Positions 47,373 to 57,093 of a stretch of 64,000 nucleotides of DNA are shown one piece after another. The translations under genes were made by a program, and so were the position numbers. The notes under the pieces are model-generated. The model ran no database searches, had not been told where the DNA came from, and saw only the letters and a list, made by a program, of their open reading frames with translations. This DNA comes from Chloroflexota bacterium (GTDB lineage: Bacteria > Chloroflexota > Anaerolineae > Anaerolineales > Villigracilaceae), in contig JABFGC010000001.1 of NCBI GenBank assembly GCA_013112685.1, forward strand, positions 310,001-374,000, given 5' to 3'. The first letter of the stretch is position 1; the number at the start of each line of letters is the position of its first letter.

Positions 47373-47945
47373 ATGGCAAACAGACAAGGTTCCCTCGGTG
47401 ACCGCTATGCGGAGATCACCGTTGTTATCGTAACCGTCGTCGCGCTCCTCGCGGGATGGTTCTACAAATCCGGCATCGAAAACGCCAGCCTCCCGTTCAG
47501 CGCGGAGGGCATCAGCGCCGAAGCGCCGAAAGGCTGGCTGCAATCCGAACCGTCGGGCGACGTGCTCCTGCGCGCCACCGACATCAACTCGACCGGTTTC
47601 GGCGCGACATATACGGTCCGCAAGATCGCCGTCACCGGCGAAGCGACGGCGGCGGAAGTCGCAGGTCTCTTATCGCTCGAACACGCGCGCGACCTGCTTG
47701 CCTTCCGCATGTTGGATCAGCGCGAAGTGACCGTCTACGGGCGCAATGCGTTCGAGATCGATTATGTCTTTGTCGAGTCCAATCCCGACCTGACCCACAC
47801 GGAAATTCCTAGCGTGGTGCGCGGCACGGATTACGTTTTCCTGAACGGCGACCACGCCGTCGTGGTCTCCTTCCAGGCGGATGAAAAGAATTACGACCTC
47901 GACCTGGACCGCTTCCACCTCTTTCTCCAGTCCCTTAGTTTCTAG
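47373..47945 (+). CDS. Membrane-anchored protein of unknown function
   Basis: 190 residues starting MANRQGSLGDRYAEITVVIV after AGGAGAG. One N-terminal membrane segment (ITVVIVTVVALLAGWFY), then an extracytoplasmic domain with EAPKGWLQSEPSGDVLLRATD, LLAFRMLDQREVTVYGRNAFE and DYVFLNGDHAVVVSFQADE. It lies between the PrsW-like and S1C protease genes with 10-bp gaps, so they probably act together in envelope proteolysis or stress response. No family is recognised. Confidence 0.6.
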   Translation: MANRQGSLGDRYAEITVVIVTVVALLAGWFYKSGIENASLPFSAEGISAEAPKGWLQSEPSGDVLLRATDINSTGFGATYTVRKIAVTGEATAAEVAGLLSLEHARDLLAFRMLDQREVTVYGRNAFEIDYVFVESNPDLTHTEIPSVVRGTDYVFLNGDHAVVVSFQADEKNYDLDLDRFHLFLQSLSF

Positions 47946-47956
47946 CAGAGGCAAGT

Positions 47957-49601
47957 ATGAAACCAAAATTCTTTAAACCCTTCTGGTTCCTGCTGACCGT
48001 GCTGATCATCGTCTCGCTGGCGTGTAGCGGAGGGACGCCCCCCGTGGAGCCGGTCACGCCGGTGACTCCGAACGATACCCCCACGGGCGACCTTCCTTCC
48101 GGGGCCCGCGCGAATCTGATTTCCGCCACCGTGCAAATCCTGGGTTTGTTCAATCAAAACGGCGAACTCGTCCCGGGTTACGTCGGCTCGGGAACCATCC
48201 TCACTCCCACCGGCTTGATCCTGACCAATGCGCACGTCGCCAGCCCCGCCTCGCAGGGAGATGCGGAAAACGAACCCGACGCGCTCGGCGTTTCGATCAT
48301 CGTGTCGGAGGATAAACCCGCCGTGCCTTCCTACATGGCGCAGGTCCTGGCGGTGGACGGGTTCCTGGACCTTGCCGTCCTTCAAATCACCTCCACTGTG
48401 AACGGCACCGCGGTTGACCCCAACAGCCTTAATCTGCCCTACGTCGCCATGGGCAACTCGGATAACATCCACGTGGGCGACAGCATCAACATCTTTGGTT
48501 TCCCGTCCATCGGCGGGAATACCATCACCTTCACCAAAGGGACCCGTCTCCGGGTTCTCCTCGGAAGACCGAACCGGCGACCGCGCCCGGATCAAGACCG
48601 ATGCGACCATCTCCGGCGGCAACTCCGGCGGGCTTGCGGCGGATAACAACGGGAACATCATCGGCGTGCCGACCATCGCCGCCGCCAGCCGGGAGTCGGA
48701 GACCTCCGATTGCCGCCAGGTGCAGGATACCAACGGCGACGGCGTGGTGGACCAAAACGACAGCTGCGTTCCCATCGGCGGGTTTTTGAACGGTATCCGC
48801 CCGGTGAACCTCGCCCTGCCCTTGATCCAGGCGGCGCAGGCTGGCAGGCAATACACCAGCCCGTACAGCCTGCCCGGTGTGGTGAGTCAGCCCGGCGGCG
48901 GCAACGAAGCGGCTTCGGACTTCGTCTGGCTGGACACCTCCACCAGCACGTCGCAAAAGTGCGACTGGACCGACAACACGATCAGTTCCTATCCCGCCGA
49001 TCCCTTGTGCATCGCTTCCGGGTTCTCGTATTCGGGCATGACCAACGGCGAAGTGCTGGTCGAATACTGGTACAAGGACGGGCAGAAGGTGGCGGAATAC
49101 AGTTACGCCTGGGAATGGGACGAGCAGGGTCTCTTTGGCACCTACCTGCCCAACGAAGGCAACCCGTTGCCCGGCGGCGCATACCGCGTCGAGATCTTTG
49201 CGGGCGAAGCGCTCAAACTCATCGGCGCCTCGCCGGAAGTGACGGTGGGAGGCGGCGGGACCACCGAGCAGCCTACGCAGCCGAGCGGCGATACGATCAC
49301 CCTTTACGGCATCGTCTACGACGCCTCGACCAACAACCCGATCTCTGGGGCGTATGTGTTCATCCTCGCGCCCGGCGTCACCTACGAACAATGGCGCAAC
49401 GAAAACTTTGCAGAGAAATACATCAACACCTACCTGCAAACCGGCGCGGACGGCTCCTACGCCATCACCGGCATTCCGCGCAACACCCAGTTCACCGTGG
49501 TCTACTCCGCGCAGGGTTATTACGACTCTTTTGCAGACAACCTTATCGCAGGCGCAGACGACCCGGCTTTGAACGAGTTGAACGTCGGGCTGACCAAGTA
49601 A
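47957..49601 (+). CDS. Trypsin-like serine protease lipoprotein with C-terminal carbohydrate/carboxypeptidase-like domain, one apparent frameshift
   Basis: About 548 residues. Lipobox start (FWFLLTVLIIVSLACSGG); trypsin-like (S1C/DegP-type) core with LTNAHV histidine, DGFLDLAVLQI aspartate and SGGNSGG serine. The frame changes near 48545; removing a base gives TKGPVSGFSSEDRTGDRAR. After the protease come DGVVDQNDSCV (a calcium-loop-like segment), a region with CDWTDNTI and, at the C-terminus, ITLYGIVYDASTNNPISGAYVFI, a carboxypeptidase-regulatory-like fold. No PDZ domain is visible. It should be anchored outside the cytoplasmic membrane. Confidence 0.82.
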
Positions 49602-49614
49602 TCTCTTGCAAAAA

Positions 49615-49652
49615 AACACATCCCGTTCAGAACAGACGAACGGGATGTGTTT
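49615..49652. terminator. Bidirectional intrinsic terminator
   Basis: AACACATCCCGTTC/GAACGGGATGTGTT arms between the S1C protease and the endonuclease IV gene, with A-rich and T-rich flanks that suit both directions. Confidence 0.85.
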
Positions 49653-49668
49653 TTATTTTGGAATTTCT

Positions 49669-50520
49669 TTACTTTTCGCCGCTGATTTTCATCCACGTCT
49701 TTTTCATGATCAGCGCATCCTCCTCCATGACGGGGCTTTCGCACAGGATACGCCCGCCGCAGCCGAACTCCTTCATGGCTTTGAACAGGGCTTTGAGGTT
49801 GAGGTCCGCTTCCGCCAGCGGGAGATGATTTTTCTCACCCTTCGGTCCGTATTCGATGCCGGAGAGGTGGATGTGCAAATGCTTCAAAGCCTTACCGCCC
49901 AACGCCTTGCCGTATTTCTCCAGCAGGCGCGACCATTCGTCATAGGTGTTCATCGAGCCGTCACCGGGGCGCGCGTGCAGGTGGGCAAAATCGAGGCAGG
50001 GCTGGACCATGTCCACGGCTTTGCTCATGGCAAGCGCATCCTCGAACGAACCCAGCATGGCAGATTTGCCCATCGTCTCCGGGCGCAGGGTGGCTTTGTC
50101 GCCGTTCTTTTGCAATTCCTTCACACAACCTTCCAAACGCGGGATGGCAATTTTCAACACCTCCGCCGCATCGTTGCCGAAATACGAACCGGAATGGAAG
50201 ATGATGTCCGTTGCGCCCGCGAGATGACCGTAATGCGCCGCATCCATCAGGCGCTTGCGGGATTTGGTCCACTCTTCGTCCGTGGCGTTCAGGTTGATGA
50301 AGTACGGCGCATGGACGCTCAACGCCACCGCCTCTTCCTGACCCGCAGCCTTGATCGCCGCACAGGTGGCTTCGGTCACGCGGACGGATTGCACCCAGCC
50401 GAGTTCGAGCGCGTCCAATCCGATGGATTTACTGAACGCAATTGCGCCGACCGTCCCGCCCGGTTTTTTGGGCGTTCCAGTGGGCGAGCCGACGGTTCCA
50501 AATTTGAAAGAGAGGGACAT
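49669..50520 (-). CDS. nfo: Endonuclease IV (AP endonuclease) family protein
   Basis: 283 residues of the xylose isomerase-like TIM-barrel family: LGWVQSVRVTE, ALSVHAPYFINL, IIFHSGSYFG, LRPETMGKSAMLGS, CLDFAHLHARPGDG, HLHIHLSGIEYG and CESPVMEEDAL. The metal-binding histidines and acidic residues of Endo IV proteins are visible. It cleaves DNA at abasic sites during base-excision repair. It reads toward the protease and shares its terminator. Confidence 0.9.
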   Translation of the reverse strand: MSLSFKFGTVGSPTGTPKKPGGTVGAIAFSKSIGLDALELGWVQSVRVTEATCAAIKAAGQEEAVALSVHAPYFINLNATDEEWTKSRKRLMDAAHYGHLAGATDIIFHSGSYFGNDAAEVLKIAIPRLEGCVKELQKNGDKATLRPETMGKSAMLGSFEDALAMSKAVDMVQPCLDFAHLHARPGDGSMNTYDEWSRLLEKYGKALGGKALKHLHIHLSGIEYGPKGEKNHLPLAEADLNLKALFKAMKEFGCGGRILCESPVMEEDALIMKKTWMKISGEK

Positions 50521-50526
50521 GGGGAC

Positions 50527-50583
50527 TCCGGTTGCAGGTGTAGGTATCAGGTTGCAGGTATCAGGTTGCAGGTTGTGAGTTGC
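50527..50583. repeat. Degenerate tandem AGGTTGCAGGTATC repeat
   Basis: Imperfect copies of GGTATCAGGTTGCAG upstream of the endonuclease gene, similar to 43841-43905. The rest of the 50521-50716 gap shows no ORF. Confidence 0.7.
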
Positions 50584-50716
50584 GAGAAGTGAAAAGCAGT
50601 GGACAGTGATCCGTTATCAGCGAACGGTGATCAGTAAACCGTAGGGGCGGCCCGCCCAGTGAGGGCAAAACACACGACCGATCCCAAAGGGTCCCCTTGC
50701 CGCGCAGGGTGAGTCA

Positions 50717-51100
50717 CTAACCGAATATTCCAGCAAGTTTCAGCAAAAGTGGCGGACCGAGGATGAGCAAGCCGATGAGGATCGCCGCCAGCGCGGCAAC
50801 CAGCACCGCCGCCGCACCCACGTCCTTGCCGATCTTTGCGAGTGGGTGGCTTTCCGGGCTGGCTAAATCCACCACCGCTTCGATGGCGGTATTCATGAAC
50901 TCCGCGGCAAAGACCATCGCAATCGTCAATATGATGACCGCCCAATCGAGCGGCGAAAGTCCCAGCCAGATCCCCAAAACCAAGACAACGATGGTGACGG
51001 CGCTGTGAATCCATGCGTTGCGCTGGGTGCGCATGGCGTAAAACCAGCCGCGCACGGCGTGACGAATGGACTGCACCCGCGAGAGCAAAAAGGATTTCAT
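50717..51100 (-). CDS. dgkA: Diacylglycerol kinase/undecaprenol kinase (DagK family)
   Basis: 127 residues, starting MKSFLLSRVQSIRHAVRGW. Three membrane helices and the conserved EFMNTAIEAVVDL motif identify the DagK family, which phosphorylates diacylglycerol or undecaprenol at the membrane. It follows ybeY by 1 bp, a common neighbourhood. The start at 51100 excludes an upstream extension that would overlap ybeY. Confidence 0.88.
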   Translation of the reverse strand: MKSFLLSRVQSIRHAVRGWFYAMRTQRNAWIHSAVTIVVLVLGIWLGLSPLDWAVIILTIAMVFAAEFMNTAIEAVVDLASPESHPLAKIGKDVGAAAVLVAALAAILIGLLILGPPLLLKLAGIFG

Positions 51101-51101
51101 G

Positions 51102-51572
51102 TCATTCCTGTATTTTGATGCGCGAGAGTCCCAGGCGTTCCAGCACCTTTGCCTGCTCCGCCCACATGACGGCTTTTTCCTCTTCGGTGGCGTGGTCGTA
51201 GCCGAGCAGGTGGAGAGTCCCATGCACGACGAGCAGCTGCGCTTCCGCTTCCACGCTGTGACCCGCCGCCTGCGCCTGCTCCATGGCGCGGGGAACGGAA
51301 AGGACGACGTCGCCCAAATAGGTTGTGCCGGTTTCCGGGTCCGTTTCGGAGGCGGGAAAGGAGAGCACGTCCGTGGGCGCATCCACGCCGAGATAATCCA
51401 GGTTCAGTTCGTGGAGCTGCCGGTCGTCGGTCAGGACGATGGTCAGGTCTGCGTTTGCAGAATCAGGTCCGAGGTCCGGGTTGAGAGGCGGGACAAGTTC
51501 CAATGTCAGGAGGGCGGCGCGTTCGAGCAGCGTCGTCTCCCGAAAATCCATTTGATTGTCTATGAAGATCAT
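51102..51572 (-). CDS. ybeY: Endoribonuclease YbeY
   Basis: 156 residues, starting MIFIDNQMDFRETTLLERAA. The zinc-binding HGTLHLLGYDH near residues 115-125 is the signature of YbeY, an RNase involved in 16S rRNA 3' maturation and rRNA quality control. Its ATG overlaps the PgpH stop as ATGA. Confidence 0.93.
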   Translation of the reverse strand: MIFIDNQMDFRETTLLERAALLTLELVPPLNPDLGPDSANADLTIVLTDDRQLHELNLDYLGVDAPTDVLSFPASETDPETGTTYLGDVVLSVPRAMEQAQAAGHSVEAEAQLLVVHGTLHLLGYDHATEEEKAVMWAEQAKVLERLGLSRIKIQE

Positions 51573-53679
51573 TTTTCCTTTTTTGGCGCAAGGATGGTCG
51601 CATCCTGGTCCGGCACCACGGCTTTGGGATATTGAATGCGCGGATGGTACGTGCCGCGCAGGGTGGTGACGAACGACTCGGTGATGAGTTTGAGGTCGCG
51701 CAAAGTGAGCAGGGTGTCGTCGAGCTGGTTGTATTTCTGGACGGTCTGGATGACGCTGGTGATGAGCGCGCGAATCTCTTCGTCGCTGGCGGGACGCTCG
51801 GCGCGGGCGCGGGCTTCGGTGGCGTCGGCGAGCATGAGCAGGGCGGTCTCGCGCGAAGCCGGGCGCGGACCGGGGTAACGGAATTTTTCGATGTCCACTT
51901 TGGTCACGTCGCCGCCCGCCGCTTCCATGGCTTGATTGTATTGATAGTGCGTGATGAGCGTGCCGTGATGTTCGAGGATGAAATCGTGCAGGCGGCGCGG
52001 GAGGCGGTGCTTCTTCGCCAGCTGCACGCCGTCGGTGACGTGGCGGATGATGGTCGCGGCCACTTGAACGGGTCGGCATCCTGGTGCGCGTTCATACTGC
52101 CGGGCATCTGGTTTTCGATGAAGAACGTGGGGTTGAGCGCCTTGCCAATGTCGTGATAGAGCGCGCCGACGCGCGTGAGCAGCGGGTCTGCGCCGATCTT
52201 TTCGGCGGCTTGCTCGGCAAGGTTGGCGACCTGCAAACTGTGCTGGTACGTGCCGGGGGCGCTGCGCAGGAAGAATTGCAGGAGCGGCGTATCGGGGCGG
52301 GAGATGTCGAGCAATTGCAGGGAGGTGGTGAGACCGAGCATCTGCGCCAGCAGGTATTGCAGAAGGAGCGCGATGCTCGCCGAGGAAAAGCCCGCAAAGA
52401 CCAGCACGCCGATGTATTGCAGAATGCCGACCCAATCCAATGTGATGAGCGGGATGCGGAACGCCAGTAACGCCGCCGCGCCGGAAAGGGAGATTGCCAA
52501 GCCCGCGCGCAAAAATCCCCAGAACCGCCTGGCAGGACCCAACGCAAGCAGACCGATCATGGACGTGAAAAGATAGTAGGGCATGAGGTCGAACGAGTTG
52601 GGCAGACCGAACGCGGCGAGGACACACAGCGGAATGGCAAAGACCAGCCCCACTTCCAGCCCGAACAAGGCGGTGAACAAAAGCGCGGCGGATTGGATCG
52701 GATACCCGTAGGGCGCGAGCGTCCGCCCGACGAACAGGCGCGAACCCGCCAGGAACAGGATGAACAGCAGCGCAATAACGAGGATGTTCTTGGAGTCGTT
52801 CAAAACGACGGAGCGCCGCCGGCGGTAAAAATATAACGGGACGAAGACCGCGCAGACGATGACAATCGCGGCGGCGGCGCCGAGTTCCTCCCAGCGCTGA
52901 CCGGGGCGGATCATGCCCAACTGCTGGAAGGCTTCCATATCCGCCGGGGTGATGATCTCGCCCGCCGGGACGATGGTCTCCCCCGCCTTGTAGGTCTGCA
53001 CCACCGGCTTGACCGCGTCGCGCGCCGCCTGCTTTGCCGCGTCGGTCAACTCCTGGCTGAAGAAACTGTTCGGCACGACGAACGCCGTCACTAGTTCCGT
53101 CACCAGCGCGGACTGCTGTTCGCTCAACGTCAGGCTGACAGACGAGGAAACGCCCGACGTTGCCAGGTCCAGTTTGTCTTCATAGATGGCGCGCCGCATC
53201 ACCTGTTCCAGCACGCGCACCGCCTCTGCCTGGACGATTTCCCAGCGCGCATCGCTGATGTTGAGCAGGTAGTCCACGGTTTCGTTTTGCAGGCGCACGT
53301 CGCTGAGCGCGAGCAGGCTGGTCCGTTTTTCCTCCACCGTCATTGCAGGATCATCGCGGATGGAGGCGATGTTTTGCAGGGTGGTGCGCAGGCGTTCGAT
53401 CTGCTGGCGGGCGATGGCGGGGTCCGGCTGGGTGTACACCGGCTGGACGGCGCTCTCCGCCCCTTTGCGCGCCTCTTCCGTCCGCACCTCGCTGACGTAT
53501 TCGATATCCAACGGGGATTGGATGGTGGTCTGCGCCACTTCGCCGACCGCCACCGTCTGCGGGGTGGGGCGCAGCCCAAACGGAACGGAAAGCACGGCAA
53601 ACGACACGAGGCTGACCGCTGCGATCAGGCTGGCTTGAAGGATGCGAACGCGGGGAGAAGCGGGGGTTCGTGCAGACAT
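51569..53679 (-). CDS. pgpH: 7TM-HD (PgpH-like) c-di-AMP phosphodiesterase, one apparent frameshift
   Basis: About 703 residues: an extracytoplasmic 7TM-HDED domain (EARKGAESAVQPVYTQPDPAIARQ), seven membrane segments (from about residue 290) and a C-terminal HD domain (GTYQHSLQVANLAEQAA, ALYHDIGKALNP, HGTLITHYQYNQAMEAAGG). The frame changes near 52058-52062; a shift gives DPFKVAATIIRHVTDGVQLA. The family hydrolyses c-di-AMP. Its place upstream of ybeY and dgkA is conserved in many bacteria. MSARTPASPRVR (53679) is the start. Confidence 0.88.
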
Positions 53680-53740
53680 AAAAAACAGACCGCAAAGCGA
53701 CAGGCGCGTTTCCAGCGCCCGCCGCTCTGCGGCGCTCAAA

Positions 53741-54187
53741 TCACTTGACGAGCAATTCCTTCACGGTTGCGCTGATCATATCGTTGGGGGCGCGCCCGGC
53801 AACTTTGGGCATGACGACCTTCATCACCTTGCCCATATCGCCGGGGGCGGATGCGCCCGTCTCGACAATGGCGGCTTGCACCAGCGCGCGCAACTCCTCG
53901 ATGGGCATGGCTTTGGGCAGGAATTCCTCCAGCACTTTGATCTCGGCTTCGTTCTCGGAAACCAGGTCGGCGCGGTTGGCTTTCTTCGCCTCCTCCAGCG
54001 CCTCGCGCCGGTTCTTGACCTCTTTCTGGATCAACGCCACAACAGCCATGTCGTCGAGTTCGGCGCGTTTGTCCACCTCTACCTGCTTCACGGCGGCAAG
54101 CGCCATGCGGACGGTGCGCTTGCGGACTTCGTCGCCGCTTTTCATCGCTTCTTTTACTGCTTCGTTTAATTTTGCTTTGGTATCCAT
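53741..54187 (-). CDS. GatB/YqeY domain protein
   Basis: 148 residues, starting MDTKAKLNEAVKEAMKSGDE. The YqeY fold signature RKRTVRMALAAVKQVEVDK and ALIQKEVKNRREA, with GDMGKVMKVVMPKVAGRA near the C-terminus, indicates a GatB/YqeY tRNA-binding-like domain of unknown exact function. ATG 54187 lies 7 nt after a TATAAT box (54200-54195), so the transcript is likely leaderless. It reads toward pgpH. Confidence 0.88.
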   Translation of the reverse strand: MDTKAKLNEAVKEAMKSGDEVRKRTVRMALAAVKQVEVDKRAELDDMAVVALIQKEVKNRREALEEAKKANRADLVSENEAEIKVLEEFLPKAMPIEELRALVQAAIVETGASAPGDMGKVMKVVMPKVAGRAPNDMISATVKELLVK

Positions 54188-54235
54188 GAGGTTGATTATA
54201 CCTTTCTTGAGAATTACAGCGTGATACGGTATGCA

Positions 54236-54356
54236 GCACCAGTAAGGGCGACTCAACCGCGTTCTGTGAAAATTCTTCGCAAAGGCGACCCTTTCTTGTT
54301 GATTGAAACTGCATCCAGTTTGACGGGTCGCTCTTACTGCGTAACATCAGTCACTT
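54236..54356. repeat. AGTAAGGGCGACTC/GGGTCGCTCTTACT inverted repeat with CTGCGTAACATCAGTCA
   Basis: Inverted arms near 54240-54252 and 54327-54340 enclose an AT-rich stretch, and CTGCGTAACATCAGTCA lies at the stop of the next gene. It is a diverged relative of the repeat edge at 32262-32279. Confidence 0.5.
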
Positions 54357-54974
54357 ATCCATAAACCTTGCCAGCATCTCCGGGGTGAGGAGTTTCCGCA
54401 GCAGGTCGAATTCGTGTTCGGTGCGTTTCGTCCCGGCGGCGATGGCGTAGGGGAACTTCGCTCCCTGCCTGGGCGAGTCGAGGTTCATCCACGTGTGGGA
54501 ATCCTTTGGCAGCAACCTCAACGCCAGCGGGCGCAGGAACGGGATGAATGCCAGCGCATCCATCGGCAGGTAGATTTTGCCGGAATGCAGCCTCGGGCTT
54601 TTGACCAAATCCATCTGAAGCGGATCAATCTCCGCCGGGGGAGGAGGCGTTTCGTCGAATTGTTCCAGCCACAGGGTCACGTAATTGGTGTGAGAGTAGA
54701 AATCCTGCGCCGTGTGCAGCAACCTGCCAAACGCGATCCACGCCGAAAGGATGCCGGGCGAGAGCAGGGTCGCAATCACATAGCCGCGCTGTTCGATGAT
54801 GTAACGGTCGCCCTTTGCGATGGCGTTGTTGTCGTAATGGATTTCATCGTGTCCGAATTGATTCTTCAGGTCGTCCTGCCTGAGGTTGGCGGCGATGATG
54901 ATCTCCAAAGCGCGTTCGCTGAAATACGGGCTGAGCGCCGCGCGCGTCATTTCGATATGATATTGAGTGAGCAT
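54351..54974 (-). CDS. Zinc-dependent phospholipase C-like/HET-C-like protein
   Basis: 207 residues from MLTQYHIEMTRAALSPYF. The sequence FGHDEIHYDNN and RLLHTAQDFYSHTNYVTLW carries the histidines of a metal-dependent phospholipase C/HET-C-like helical fold. No signal peptide is apparent. ATG 54974 lies 7 nt downstream of a TATAAT box (54987-54982), suggesting a leaderless mRNA. Substrate unknown. Confidence 0.6.
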   Translation of the reverse strand: MLTQYHIEMTRAALSPYFSERALEIIIAANLRQDDLKNQFGHDEIHYDNNAIAKGDRYIIEQRGYVIATLLSPGILSAWIAFGRLLHTAQDFYSHTNYVTLWLEQFDETPPPPAEIDPLQMDLVKSPRLHSGKIYLPMDALAFIPFLRPLALRLLPKDSHTWMNLDSPRQGAKFPYAIAAGTKRTEHEFDLLRKLLTPEMLARFMDK

Positions 54975-54981
54975 GGGCGGG

Positions 54982-54987
54982 ATTATA
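54982..54987 (-). promoter_or_regulatory. -10 box 7 nt before the start codon
   Basis: Minus-strand TATAAT with CCCGCCC between it and the ATG at 54974. Confidence 0.6.
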
Positions 54988-55027
54988 CCCAAAGGACGCA
55001 ATCACCCGATGGACGCAATAAAGTGGT

Positions 55028-55033
55028 TATAAT
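55028..55033 (+). promoter_or_regulatory. -10 box 6 nt before the start codon
   Basis: TATAAT with GCCCGC before the ATG at 55040; divergent from the box at 54982-54987. Confidence 0.65.
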
Positions 55034-55039
55034 GCCCGC

Positions 55040-55581
55040 ATGACTTTTTATACTGCCAAAGGCGACGACGGCACGACGGGACTCCTCGGCGAGGGACGTG
55101 TGCCAAAATATCACGTTCGGATGGAAGCGGTCGGCACGCTGGATGAAGCCTCCGCCGCGCTCGGGCTTGCCCGCGCCCAATGCGCCGTGCCTCAGACTCC
55201 CCGCATCCTGCTCGCCGCCCAGCGGGATTTGTACAAGCTGATGGCGGAAATTGCCGCCACGCCTGAAAATGCGGAGACCTTCCGCTTCATTGATGAATCG
55301 CGGGTCGCCTGGCTGGAGCGCGAGACCGACGAGTTGAGCAAAGTGGTGGCGCCGCCGAAGGAATTCATCCTGCCGGGCGATACCCGGGCGGAGCCGCACT
55401 CTCGCTGGCGCGCGCCATCATCCGCCGGGCGGAGCGGCGCGTGGTGGAACTGTACGACGGCGAGGTGGTGGTCAACCCCCATTTGCAGAGGTATCTCAAC
55501 CGTTTATCCTCGCTGTGTTTCGTGCTTGAATTGCTGGAAAACCAGCACGCAGGCAGGAAGACTTCGCTGGCGAAGTCGTAG
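55040..55581 (+). CDS. pduO: PduO-type cob(I)alamin adenosyltransferase, one apparent frameshift
   Basis: About 180 residues starting MTFYTAKGDDGTTGLLGEGR. The ATP-binding KGDDGTTGLL and EAVGTLDEASAALG near the start fit PduO-type enzymes. The frame shifts at the C3 run 55383-55385; one more C gives DTPGGAALSLARAIIRRAER and LELYDGEVVV-like text through LNRLSSLCFVLE to the stop at 55581. It transfers adenosyl from ATP to cob(I)alamin to make coenzyme B12. It overlaps no other gene. Confidence 0.88.
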
Positions 55582-55622
55582 GAGACCAGACTTCGAAAGT
55601 CTCAGAGACTTCCGAAGTCCAT
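55561..55622. repeat. GACTTCG palindromic repeats
   Basis: GACTTCGCTGGCGAAGTC around the PduO stop and GACTTCGAAAGTC..GACTTCCGAAGTC just downstream, both inverted repeats. Part of the scattered palindrome set. Confidence 0.65.
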
Positions 55623-55638
55623 TTATCGAAGGGAAACC

Positions 55639-56341
55639 ATGACCGGAACCATTATCAATGTCATCGCCGTTTTGGTCGGCGGCGCAATCGGGTTGATCTT
55701 CGGCTCGCGTATCCCGGAGCGGTTCAAAAGCACGGTCATTGCAGGGATGGGGTTGTTCACCGCCGTAATGGGCTTGCAGATGTTCCTCAAAAGCGAAAAT
55801 CCGTTGGTTGTGCTGGGCGCGATCATCGTCGGCACACTGCTCGGGGAATGGTGGAAAATCGAGGACGGCTTGCAGGCGCTGGGACAGACTCTCGAAAAAC
55901 GCTTCTCCCGCGATTCAGAAGCAGGCGCAGGCTCCCGCTTCGTGCGCGGGTTCATGGTCGCCTCCCTGCTCTTCTGCGTCGGGTCCCATGACCATCCTCG
56001 GCTCGATCCAGGACGGTTTGACCGGCGACTACAACCTGCTGGCGGTCAAATCCACATTGGATGGATTCGCGGCGGTTGCGTTCGCGTCCACGCTGGGGGT
56101 TGGGGTATTGTTCTCCTCGCTGGTCGTGCTCGTATACCAGGGCGGCATCAGCCTGCTGGCGGGGACGTTGAGCGCGGTCATCAGCGAGCCAATGATGAAC
56201 GAGATGACCGCCGCCGGCGGCGTGATTTTAGTGGGGATCGCCGTTAGCAGCCTTTTGGAGATCAAGAAAATCCGTGTGGGAAATTTCCTGCCGGCATTGG
56301 CCGTCGCGCCGCTGATCGTGTGGGTGTTGGGAAAGTTTTAA
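55639..56341 (+). CDS. DUF554 family membrane protein, one apparent frameshift
   Basis: About 234 residues with six to seven membrane segments: MTGTIINVIAVLVGGAIGLIFG, ERFKSTVIAGMGLFTAVMG, NPLVVLGAIIVGTLLGEWW, then GPMTILGSIQDGLTGDYNLL and SEPMMNEMTAAGGVILVGIA. The break is near 55981 (G3 run); one base removal gives FCVGPMTILGSI. DUF554 proteins are of unknown function, thought to be transporters. Confidence 0.85.
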
Positions 56342-56530
56342 CCGGAGATAAACGGAGATTCTATTGACCCATGTTAGGCAGGCGTCCTCTTTTTGAACCG
56401 CCATGACGCCAAGCCGCAAGTTTTTTCACCTTTCTCATCCTTTCCTGGCGTTCTTGACGGCTTGGCGGTTTCCTTTGCGTAAGGTGAATCTATTGTATCG
56501 AAATCTTTGTTCATCTCCGTTCATCTCTGG
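56341..56530. repeat. Nested inverted repeat (CCGCCAAG family)
   Basis: AACCGCCATGACGCC with GACGGCTTGGCGGTT (56396-56475) around a T-rich centre, flanked by outer arms GGAGATAAACGGAGAT and ATCTCCGTTCATCTC. Its CCTTACGCA-containing edge matches the edge of the 32.15-32.28 kb copy. The 250-bp gap holds no gene. Confidence 0.75.
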
Positions 56531-56560
56531 TGCGATTTGCCGGAAGCCGCCAAACGAATC

Positions 56561-56592
56561 AAAAAACATCCCTGAAGCGGGATGTTTTTTTT
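56561..56592. terminator. Terminator hairpin next to tRNA-Lys
   Basis: ACATCCC/GGGATGT arms with A and T tracts on both sides (eight T on the plus strand). It ends the tRNA transcript on the minus strand and possibly the DUF554 transcript. Confidence 0.8.
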
Positions 56593-56593
56593 C

Positions 56594-56668
56594 TGGTGAC
56601 TCCGGAGCGGGTCGAACGCTCAACCAATTGATTAAGAGTCAACTGCTCTGCCATTGAGCTACGGAGCC
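56594..56668 (-). tRNA. tRNA-Lys (anticodon CTT)
   Basis: On the minus strand: acceptor stem GGCTCCG pairs with CGGAGTC (one G-U), D arm AGCTCAATGGCAGAGC, anticodon stem GTTGA/TCAAT with loop CTCTTAA (anticodon CTT), T arm GAGCG-TTCGACC-CGCTC and an encoded CCA end. Length about 75 nt. Reads toward the terminator at 56561-56592. Confidence 0.95.
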
Positions 56669-57093
56669 GAAAATTTGTGCGGGCGGTATTATACCGCAAA
56701 GGGACGAAGTGTCAATAAATTTAGAGTCGCGCCGCGCATCAGGCTTCCACCCGCGCCCCTGATGGTGCTATACTTGGCGTGAAATTATCGCTTCGCATCC
56801 GTGATCCATAACCGCTTCAGGTGTGATTCGGACACCCAGCAGCAATCAGGATGCCCGCATCGTTACAGGTTTGCCCGCCTTATCGCGCAAAATGCCTTCA
56901 GCCTCGGCGAGTCATGGGTCTGAAAGGGATTTTTGTGAAAAGCAAAAAGGCAGGTAAACGTTTGAAAAACAAAGCCGCCACCGGTTCGACGAGCCGCGGG
57001 CGCGCAAAGGGCGGAAACACCACCCCGCATGAGAAGCACCCACCACAAATTAATGTCCCTTCCGCAAATTCAACCCCGCAAGGAGACGACCCC
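56669..57093. other. Intergenic region before the CheB-CheR gene
   Basis: About 425 bp. The chemotaxis-hybrid frame is open from 56851 and Lys-rich, so an upstream start (ATG 56923) is possible, but only the ATG at 57094 has a good AGGAG. No other gene or RNA was recognised. Confidence 0.4.
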
